A stretch of 5,217 nucleotides of DNA from Rubrobacter sp. (GTDB lineage: Bacteria > Actinomycetota > Rubrobacteria > Rubrobacterales > Rubrobacteraceae). How positions within the stretch are numbered: position 1 is the stretch's first letter; each line of letters begins with the position of its first letter. A program made the translations under genes and the position numbers. Below, one piece after another: positions 1 to 4,213 of the stretch. The stretch covers positions 1-5,217 of the forward strand of contig JACDGB010000168.1 of NCBI GenBank assembly GCA_013815485.1, written 5' to 3'. The notes below the pieces were generated by a model. It was not told the origin of the DNA, ran no database searches, and saw only the letters and a list, made by a program, of their open reading frames with translations.

Positions 1-474
1 GATGTAGCCGAACGTGTAGGCGTGATAAGCGGTCTTGGTGCCCGGCTCCCACCAGGGCTCGGCGTCGGCGATCACGGCGCACATCTTGTCCCAATCGCAC
101 AGATCCTCGGGGGTCGTGTCCGCCGGGATGCCGGGCACGCCGACCGTGTGTGTCAGGGCGTGCCGCACGGTCGCAGCCTCCTTGCCGTGTGCGCCGAACT
201 CGGGCCACAGCTCCACAATCGGGGTGTCGTAGCCGAAGGCGCCGTGCTCGGCGAGCATGTGCGCGACCGTCGCGGTCGCGCCCTTTCCCGTCGAGTAGGC
301 GTAGAACGGCGTGTCCGAAACGACCCGGCGTTCGGTCTCCGGGTCGGCGACGCCCGCGAAGGCGTCAACCATAAGCTCGCCGTGCTGGTAGACGGCGACC
401 TGCAGGCCCCTCTCGGCCCCGGACTCAACAAACTGGTCGATGGCTTCCTGGACTTGGTGTTGAAGGTCGTTCAT
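1..474 (-). CDS. Serine beta-lactamase-family hydrolase (EstB-like carboxylesterase), 3' end missing
   Basis: 158 N-terminal residues are visible; the gene continues past the left edge (family members are usually about 370-420 aa). The SxxK motif is Ser61-Thr-Gly-Lys64, supplying the nucleophile serine and general-base lysine of class C beta-lactamase/DD-peptidase/EstB folds. HTVGVP (109-114) matches the conserved HTxGxP loop. WEPGTKTAYHAYTFGY (142-157) carries the catalytic tyrosine (Tyr150), in the YHAxTxGY form seen in EstB-type esterases rather than the YxN of true AmpC enzymes. There is no signal peptide, so the protein should be cytoplasmic, which argues against a peptidoglycan or antibiotic role and for hydrolysis of a small ester. 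The start is the ATG preceded by AGAAAGGAG, though only 3 nt separate GGAG from the ATG, shorter than usual. It is the last visible gene of the four-gene operon, 38 nt after the RibD-C gene. The fold assignment is firm; the substrate is unknown. Confidence 0.88.
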   Translation of the reverse strand, partial: MNDLQHQVQEAIDQFVESGAERGLQVAVYQHGELMVDAFAGVADPETERRVVSDTPFYAYSTGKGATATVAHMLAEHGAFGYDTPIVELWPEFGAHGKEAATVRHALTHTVGVPGIPADTTPEDLCDWDKMCAVIADAEPWWEPGTKTAYHAYTFGYI

Positions 475-512
475 GGTCTCCTTTCTTGACTGTGGATCGT
501 CGGGTGGCGGAG

Positions 513-1073
513 TCATCCCTCTGCTACTTTTTCAGTCGGCTGGTAGGTGAGATAGAGGACACCCGTGCCGAACGTCTTCGAGTCTACGAGCTTCAGGGCC
601 CTTTGAACTCCCCCGTCTTCGAAGAGGCGTTTCCCGCTCCCCAGGATCACGGGATGAACCATGAGCCTAAGCTCTTCGAGGAGCCCGTCGCGCAGCAGCG
701 ACCGAACGAGGGCACCGCTGCCGACGATCGTGATGTCTTTGCCCGGCTGCCGCTTGAGATCGGCGATCTCCTCCGCTATGTTTCCCTTGATCAGGGTCGA
801 GTTGTTCCACTCGACCTCCTCCAGGGTCGTCGAAACGACGAACTTGGGCACGCTGTTTATGTAGTCCACCATCGGAACGCCACCCGATTGGCGCGGCCAG
901 TAGGCCGCGAACTCCTCGTACGTCACCCGACCCAGCAGCATGGCGTCGGACGCGGCCATCCCCGATGCGTTCGCCTCCTCCATCTCGTCGTTGGAGTAGG
1001 AGAAAGCCCATACGTCCGGCGACCCCATGACGCCGTCCAGCGATACGAGCTCTACTGCAACCACTTTCCTCAT
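513..1073 (-). CDS. Dihydrofolate reductase-like RibD C-terminal domain protein (second of tandem pair)
   Basis: 186 aa, a single RibD_C/DHFR-like domain over nearly the full length. It has the N-terminal strand and loop VVAVELVSLDGV (4-15), LLGRVTYEEF (46-55) matching the family GRxTYE/GRxTFD signature, PKFVVST (76-82), the nucleotide-binding type segment IVGSGALVRSLL (116-127), and LLEELRLMVHPVILGSGKRLF (131-151). These are hallmarks of stand-alone YyaP/YwjB-like reductases, which bind NADPH in the family; true FolA function is not implied. The ATG is preceded by AAGGAGG with 6-nt spacing (1080-1086), located inside the last codons of the upstream paralogue. Only one base lies between that gene's TGA and this ATG, so translational coupling is likely. 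The stop is TGA at 513-515. It is cytoplasmic, with no signal peptide. The physiological substrate cannot be read from sequence. Confidence 0.93.
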   Translation of the reverse strand: MRKVVAVELVSLDGVMGSPDVWAFSYSNDEMEEANASGMAASDAMLLGRVTYEEFAAYWPRQSGGVPMVDYINSVPKFVVSTTLEEVEWNNSTLIKGNIAEEIADLKRQPGKDITIVGSGALVRSLLRDGLLEELRLMVHPVILGSGKRLFEDGGVQRALKLVDSKTFGTGVLYLTYQPTEKVAEG

Positions 1074-1074
1074 G

Positions 1075-1695
1075 TCAATCCTCCTTCACGAGGCGGAACG
1101 TGAGATGCGTTACTCCAGGAGCCTCTATGACCCTCGTTCGTTCGAGCTCGACTTGACCATCGCCCAGATGCTCGAACAATCGGACGCCCTCTCCGAGCAG
1201 TACCGGCACCAGGTTGATGTGTACTTCGTCGAGAAGTCCGGCCCTTATGCACTGCTGCGCGATGCTCGCGGCGCCCACGCTGACGTCCCTGTCGCCCGCG
1301 ACCGCTCTCGCTTGCTCGACGGCGCTCTCGACGCCATCCGTGACGAAGGTGAACGGGGATCCTTCATAAACCCATTCCTGGGGGACCGCATGGGTAACGA
1401 CGAAGGACGGCACGCCCAGGGGAGGTCTGCCACCCCATCCGTTGGCGATGTCGAAAGTCCTCCGTCCCGTCACGAACGCCCCCATCGTTCCGAACGCTTC
1501 TCGAAGGAGTTCGGCGCTGGCGGGCGAGACTCTGAACACCATCTCGGTACCCGGCATTTCGTAGTCGGTGTCGCCGCTCGAATACCAATCGAAGAGCCGC
1601 ATCCCACTCTCGCCGAGCGGGTTTTCAGGACCGTCATTCGGCCCTGCGATGAACCCGTCCAACGACATCGTAAGCCCCGTCGCTACTTTCCCCAT
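1075..1695 (-). CDS. Dihydrofolate reductase-like RibD C-terminal domain protein (first of tandem pair)
   Basis: 206 aa. The same family as the next gene but clearly diverged. The N-terminus GLTMSLDGFIAGPNDG (7-22) is the classic start of this family. GRRTFDIANGWGG (77-89) is the GRxTFD signature with a Gly/Trp-rich loop, VPSFVVTH (95-102) is the central strand, VGAASIAQQCIRAGLLDEV (140-158) is the glycine-containing cofactor-binding region, and HINLVPVLLGEGVRLFEHL (159-177) is the C-terminal family signature. An insert at about 28-60 is absent from the paralogue. The reading frame is open upstream to 1926, but the family N-terminus and an AAAGGA motif at 1702-1707, 6 nt before the ATG, fix the start at 1695. 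That open extension overlaps the VOC gene and is a shadow. It lies 19 nt downstream of the VOC stop and 1 nt upstream of its paralogue. It is probably an NAD(P)H-dependent reductase of unknown substrate. Confidence 0.93.
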   Translation of the reverse strand: MGKVATGLTMSLDGFIAGPNDGPENPLGESGMRLFDWYSSGDTDYEMPGTEMVFRVSPASAELLREAFGTMGAFVTGRRTFDIANGWGGRPPLGVPSFVVTHAVPQEWVYEGSPFTFVTDGVESAVEQARAVAGDRDVSVGAASIAQQCIRAGLLDEVHINLVPVLLGEGVRLFEHLGDGQVELERTRVIEAPGVTHLTFRLVKED

Positions 1696-1714
1696 GTTCG
1701 TTCCTTTCGATGAT

Positions 1715-2128
1715 TTAGTCGCGGGCGGGTATTTGCTGGACGCACCAACGGTTGCCGTCCGGGTCGCTGAAGTAGACGCACCCGACGTAGTCGAGGTTTT
1801 CGCCCTCACGGGCCGCTCGGTACTTGCCGTCGTCGAAGACCTGGAACTCGCCGACCTCCACGCCTCGCTCGGCCAGATGGGCGCGGGCGGCGCGCACATC
1901 CCGGACGACCAAGAATAGTCCATCAATTGAGCCGGGGGCCATATCCACGGTCTCTTTTCCGAGGTGAATCGAGCACGCCGAACCGGGAGGGGTTAGCTGG
2001 ACGAGGCGAACCTCGTCGCTGACCCTGTGGTCGATATCCACCTCGAAGCCGACCTTCTGGGCGTAGAAGTCTCTGGCGCGATCCACGTCCGAGACCGGGA
2101 TCGTCACTACCTCTATCTTCAAGTCCAT
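1715..2128 (-). CDS. VOC superfamily (glyoxalase/bleomycin-resistance-like) protein
   Basis: 137 aa, the usual length for a single-polypeptide VOC protein with two beta-alpha-beta-beta-beta modules. Module one starts at VVTIPVSDVDRARDFYAQKVGFEVD (7-31), followed by LVQLTPPGSACSIHLG (42-57). Module two runs from GLFLVVRDVRAARAHLAERGVEV (70-92) to the terminal YFSDPDGNRWCVQQI (119-133), where DPDGN is the strongest family signature. The first-strand position that is His in metal-binding glyoxalase I (typically xxHxxL) is Thr9 here, so the classical metal site looks incomplete and glyoxalase I activity should not be assumed. The ATG at 2128 follows AAGGAAGG with 6-nt spacing; the frame is open 20 codons further upstream, but that stretch covers the promoter. 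It is the first gene of the minus-strand operon, divergent from the HxlR-type regulator. Its role is unknown; binding, sequestration or turnover of a small toxic or xenobiotic compound is a family-based guess. Confidence 0.92.
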   Translation of the reverse strand: MDLKIEVVTIPVSDVDRARDFYAQKVGFEVDIDHRVSDEVRLVQLTPPGSACSIHLGKETVDMAPGSIDGLFLVVRDVRAARAHLAERGVEVGEFQVFDDGKYRAAREGENLDYVGCVYFSDPDGNRWCVQQIPARD

Positions 2129-2154
2129 ATTGCACCTTCCTTTCGCCTTCTTCT

Positions 2155-2174
2155 GATGCAAGCATACGGATGCA
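2155..2174. promoter_or_regulatory. GATGCA direct repeat flanking the operon -10 box: possible HxlR-type operator
   Basis: GATGCA occurs at 2155-2160 and again at 2169-2174, offset by 14 bp, on either side of the candidate minus-strand -10 element. The left copy also forms a small palindrome ATGC-AA-GCAT (2156-2165). A bound regulator here would block the operon promoter. The divergent HxlR-type protein is the obvious candidate, since members of that family usually act on adjacent divergent genes. The repeat is short and could be chance. Confidence 0.3.
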
Positions 2175-2188
2175 GTCCTACAAAACAA
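2161..2188 (-). promoter_or_regulatory. Candidate sigma-70-type promoter of the VOC/RibD-C/esterase operon
   Basis: Reading the minus strand, TTGTTT (2188-2183) and TATGCT (2166-2161) are separated by 16 nt. They match 3/6 of TTGACA and 4/6 of TATAAT. Predicted transcription start is near 2154, giving a leader of about 25 nt that contains the AAGGAAGG ribosome site of the VOC gene. The position is right for the first gene of the operon, but the box match is modest. Confidence 0.45.
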
Positions 2189-2197
2189 CTATAGAAT

Positions 2198-2225
2198 TTT
2201 CGATCAGGACTCACGATGATAAAAT
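2198..2225 (+). promoter_or_regulatory. Candidate promoter of the HxlR-type regulator, leaderless configuration
   Basis: TTTCGA (2198-2203) and TAAAAT (2220-2225, 5/6 to consensus) are separated by 16 nt. A start 7-8 nt past the -10 box falls at 2232-2233, that is, on the ATG of the regulator. No Shine-Dalgarno motif precedes that ATG, which is consistent with a leaderless mRNA. TATAGAAT at 2190-2197 is an alternative -10 but lacks a good -35. Confidence 0.4.
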
Positions 2226-2232
2226 CTCCATC

Positions 2233-2904
2233 ATGGCGACGATGCGAACATACGAAGATGGATGCGCGGCGGCTCATGCTCTGGATCTCATAGGGGAACG
2301 TTGGGCGCTGCTGGTGGTGCGCGAGTTGGTATTGGGACCAAAGCGTTTCACCGACCTGCGGGCCGGATTGCCAGGCGCCAGCCCCAACGTCCTCTCCCAG
2401 CGGCTGCGTGAGTTGGAGGGCGCAGGGGTGGTCATGCGACGCAAGCTGCCACCGCCGGCGGCATCTCGGGTCTACGAGTTGACGGAGTGGGGCGAGGAAC
2501 TGGAGCCGGTGATCATCCAGCTTGGCCGCTGGGGCGCCCGCTCCCCTTCGAAGCCACAAGATGCGCCTCTTGGCGTGGACTCCCTGATCCTCTCTTTCAG
2601 GACGATGTTCGATCCTGACGCGGCGGACGGCTTCGATGCGAGCTACGAGCTACGCCTCGGCGAGGACCGTTTCAGGGCCGTGGTGGAAGAAGGCCGATTC
2701 GAGATCGTCCGCGGGAACGTGGATCGGCCCGAAGCGGTGATCAAGACGGACCCATCCACGCTGGCCGCGCTGGTATACGAAGGCCGAAGCCTCGATGAGG
2801 CGTTGCGTTCGGGGGACGCGGAGTTCTCGGGCGACCTTCAGGCAATAGAACGTTTCCTCGGGCTCTTCTCCCTGCCCGAGCCCGCCCCATCCGCCAGCAC
2901 TTGA
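2233..2904 (+). CDS. HxlR-family winged helix-turn-helix regulator with SCP2-like C-terminal domain
   Basis: 223 aa. Residues 11-103 are an HxlR DNA-binding domain: Cys11, ALDLIGERWALLVVRELVLGPKRFTDL (16-42), the recognition segment SPNVLSQRLRELEGAGVV (50-67) and the wing ending at RVYELTEWGEEL (79-90). Most HxlR proteins stop near 110-130 aa. Here a second domain (about 115-215) contains YELRLGEDRFRAVVEEGRFEI, IKTDPSTLAALV and GDAEFSGD, resembling the SCP2 sterol-carrier-like fold, which may bind a hydrophobic ligand. Cys11 is at the position used as a redox or electrophile sensor in some HxlR members such as YodB; sensing here is inference. I chose ATG 2233 because the conserved domain begins just after it and a -10 box sits 7 nt upstream; the frame is open to an ATG at 2170, and ATG 2242 is a further alternative. 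It is divergent from the four-enzyme operon, its likely target. Confidence 0.92.
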   Translation: MATMRTYEDGCAAAHALDLIGERWALLVVRELVLGPKRFTDLRAGLPGASPNVLSQRLRELEGAGVVMRRKLPPPAASRVYELTEWGEELEPVIIQLGRWGARSPSKPQDAPLGVDSLILSFRTMFDPDAADGFDASYELRLGEDRFRAVVEEGRFEIVRGNVDRPEAVIKTDPSTLAALVYEGRSLDEALRSGDAEFSGDLQAIERFLGLFSLPEPAPSAST

Positions 2905-2971
2905 CGCCCCACCCGTCCGAAGCGCCAGATGGCACGGAATATGGTTGATCACTTCACTTTCTGGTGGGGAG

Positions 2972-2996
2972 TCGGGTGGTTCTCTTCGCCCCCCGA
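2972..2996. terminator. Weak hairpin between convergent HxlR and IclR genes
   Basis: TCGGGTGG (2972-2979) can pair with CCCCCCGA (2989-2996) around a 9-nt loop, giving seven pairs with one T/C mismatch. It lies 2 bp past the iclR-type stop and could end transcription from either side. There is no T-run on either strand, so an intrinsic terminator is uncertain. The rest of the 93-bp convergent gap shows nothing else. Confidence 0.22.
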
Positions 2997-2997
2997 A

Positions 2998-3762
2998 CTA
3001 TCCTTCTTCGCCAGGGTTCGTGGAATGGAACCCGAGGCATCGGGATATCTCGGTGGCGGCGTCCTGGATCAGGATTCCGGCCTCCAGGATATCGTCGGAC
3101 GGCAGCCGGAAAGCCGGGCCGGAGACGCTAATGGCCCCCGCGACCTCACCGCCCGCGCCCCGAATAGACGCGCCCACCGCGTTCAGCCCGATCTCCAACT
3201 CTTCGATAGTGTGACTGTACCCTTTGTCCCGGATCTCCTGTACGTGAGCCTCGAGCCTGGAAGGGTCCACGATGGTGCTTTCCGTGAAGCGTTCCAGCGG
3301 TTCTTTCAGGACGCGAAGTAGTTGGTCTTCCGGCATGTGGACGAGAAGTACCTTTCCGGCCGCAGTGGCGTGCAGCGGCGTGTGAAGTCCCGTCCAGTCC
3401 GCGCCGAGGGCGGATACCCGCGAGACGCTCTGGTGGACGATGACCGCCTCGTCCCCGTCGAGGACCGTGACGGTTACCGTCTCCCCCGTCTCCTCGCTCA
3501 GGCGCTCGCACACCGGCCTGGCGCAGCGAAGGATGTCGAGGTCGGCCCTCACCGAACTTGCCAGGAGCACCATCCCGAAACCCAGACGATACTTCTCCGT
3601 CGCCGCGTCCTGCTCGACCAGCCCCCGGTCCCGCAACGTCGTCAGCAACCGGTACGCCGTGGACTTGTGAATCCCGATCACGTTAGCTACCTCGGTGACC
3701 CCAGACCACCCACGCCGCGACAACATCTCCATCACCGAGACAGCCCGATCCACGGACTGCAC
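2998..3762 (-). CDS. IclR-family transcriptional regulator
   Basis: 254 aa from the GTG at 3762, the normal length for the family. Residues 2-70 are the N-terminal winged helix: QSVDRAVSVMEML opens it as in most IclR proteins, VTEVANVIGIHKSTAYRLLTTLRDRGLV (22-49) is the helix-turn-helix with the recognition helix near HKSTAYRLL, and YRLGFGMVLL is the linker. Residues from about 72 to 250 are the effector-binding domain, with the signature TPLHATAAGKVLL (128-140), GYSHTIEELEIGLNAVGASI and GAISVSGPAFRL. IclR proteins are dimers or tetramers that respond to small organic acids or sugar derivatives and often control adjacent divergent catabolic genes. The GTG is supported by TAGGAG 7 nt upstream. 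The frame is open further upstream; ATG 3840 would add 26 non-conserved residues. Stop is TAG. The divergent neighbour, across 451 bp, is the sulfatase-fold hydrolase, a plausible target. The effector is unknown. Confidence 0.93.
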   Translation of the reverse strand: MQSVDRAVSVMEMLSRRGWSGVTEVANVIGIHKSTAYRLLTTLRDRGLVEQDAATEKYRLGFGMVLLASSVRADLDILRCARPVCERLSEETGETVTVTVLDGDEAVIVHQSVSRVSALGADWTGLHTPLHATAAGKVLLVHMPEDQLLRVLKEPLERFTESTIVDPSRLEAHVQEIRDKGYSHTIEELEIGLNAVGASIRGAGGEVAGAISVSGPAFRLPSDDILEAGILIQDAATEISRCLGFHSTNPGEEG

Positions 3763-3769
3763 CGAAGAA

Positions 3770-3775
3770 CTCCTA
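3770..3775 (-). promoter_or_regulatory. Ribosome binding site deciding the IclR-type GTG start
   Basis: TAGGAG on the minus strand lies 7 nt before GTG 3762. Neither ATG 3840 nor GTG 3792 has a comparable motif, so this site favours the shorter protein that starts directly at the family's QSVDRA N-terminus. Confidence 0.7.
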
Positions 3776-3844
3776 CGCTGTTTTTCAATCACGGAGGAGG
3801 ATTCTACACCAATGACCACGCATCTTTCGGAGTTCACCATCCCA

Positions 3845-3873
3845 TTGACATTATGCGTATCATATGGTACATG
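3845..3873 (+). promoter_or_regulatory. Candidate plus-strand promoter toward the sulfatase-fold gene
   Basis: A perfect TTGACA at 3845-3850 is followed after 17 nt by TACATG (3868-3873), a 3/6 match to TATAAT. The -10 lies inside the palindrome 3864-3881, so binding there would block it. If used for the hydrolase gene, the leader would be about 330 nt, which is long. A nearer promoter was not convincing: TAAGAA at 4168 lacks a -35. Confidence 0.35.
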
Positions 3874-3877
3874 TTTA
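3850..3877 (-). promoter_or_regulatory. Candidate promoter of the IclR-type regulator
   Basis: On the minus strand TAAACA (3877-3872, 4/6) and CATAAT (3855-3850, 5/6) are separated by 16 nt. The predicted start is near 3843, about 80 nt before the GTG start. The element shares bases with the plus-strand promoter and the palindromes. A second CATAAT (3885-3880) with TTGCGT (3908-3903) 17 nt upstream of it is an alternative. Confidence 0.4.
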
Positions 3878-3881
3878 CCAT
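3857..3881. promoter_or_regulatory. Overlapping palindromes: likely operator for the IclR-type regulator
   Basis: ATGGTACATGTTTACCAT (3864-3881) is an imperfect inverted repeat with 6-bp perfect outer arms ATGGTA/TACCAT and 7 of 9 positions symmetric. It overlaps GTATCATATGGTAC (3857-3870), 6 of 7 positions symmetric around CATATG. The TGGTA-N6-TACCA layout resembles the short inverted repeats of the TGGAA/TTCCA type bound by IclR-family proteins. The sites cover the -10 of the plus-strand candidate promoter and the -35 and spacer of the minus-strand one, fitting autoregulation plus control of the divergent gene. Confidence 0.5.
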
Positions 3882-3885
3882 TATG

Positions 3886-4200
3886 AAGAGGTTTATCGCA
3901 AGACGCAACAGACAGGCGGGTGATGCGTCGCTGCCTCACCGGGTTCTGCGGGCCGAAGATAACGCTTCTTCCGTTCCTCGCGGGGGATGGATGGTGGATG
4001 TTCGCAAGCTTCCGCGGTTAACCTGGGTGTTGTGTTGTCCGCTTGATGAGGCACCGGGTCAGGAACCCTGGAAACGTCTGCGCTGGTGGTCCCACGGGGC
4101 TTTCGGCAACAAGGGGCGTCTCGAAGGTGGGCAGTATCTGGCGGGCCGCCGCGCTCCACCCTTCTGCTAAGAATCGGTAACGTACAAAGCCAACTGACGC
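3886..4200. other. Unassigned 315-bp stretch before the sulfatase-fold gene
   Basis: No recognised gene or structured RNA was found. The plus frame from ATG 3883 is open to TAA 4170 (95 codons), but it lacks a Shine-Dalgarno, has Trp/Arg-rich, low-complexity-like residues and matches no family I know. Minus-strand frames here give Pro/Arg/Thr-rich translations typical of noncoding shadows. A short stem GGGT-CAGGA-ACCC occurs at about 4056-4068. The stretch could be a long leader of the hydrolase mRNA, a gene remnant, or plain spacer. Confidence 0.4.
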
Positions 4201-4206
4201 AGGAGG
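4201..4206 (+). promoter_or_regulatory. Strong ribosome binding site of the sulfatase-fold gene
   Basis: AGGAGG lies 7 nt before ATG 4214, near-optimal spacing. It fixes the start directly before the conserved RPNVLVIVSD strand. Confidence 0.85.
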
Positions 4207-4213
4207 TAATCTC

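Larger units (their letters stand above)
3849..3885. repeat. CATTATG direct repeat, 30 bp apart
   Basis: CATTATG occurs at 3849-3855 and at 3879-3885, in the same orientation and exactly 30 bp apart, close to three helical turns. On the minus strand each copy contains CATAAT, a 5/6 match to a -10 box. The two copies bracket the overlapping palindromes, so they may be regulator half-sites, tandem promoters, or both. Confidence 0.4.

Noticed and set aside
22..489. Plus-strand open frames across the esterase, RibD-C and IclR-type genes
   Set aside because: Arg/His/Gly-rich antisense shadows of well-supported genes, without family motifs or ribosome sites.
1696..1926. 77-codon N-terminal extension of the first RibD-C protein
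   Set aside because: It overlaps the VOC gene on the same strand in another frame, is Ser/Thr/Ala-rich without family similarity, and the ATG at 1695 has a good ribosome site.
3763..3939. Longer IclR-type start at ATG 3840 or 3939
   Set aside because: The extra residues are not family-like, no ribosome site precedes either ATG, and ATG 3939 would place coding sequence across the operator island. A near-leaderless start at 3840 from the CATAAT box at 3855-3850 remains a minor possibility.
4085..4097. GGTGGTCCCACGG resembling the T-box core GGTGGNACCGCGG
   Set aside because: The invariant ACC is changed to CCC, no specifier stem or terminator/antiterminator pair was found, and the downstream gene is not an amino-acid gene.
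3883..4170. Plus-strand 95-codon open frame upstream of the hydrolase
   Set aside because: No ribosome site, unusual Trp/Arg-rich composition and no recognisable family; it extends an even longer open frame antisense to the IclR-type gene, so openness is explained by high GC.
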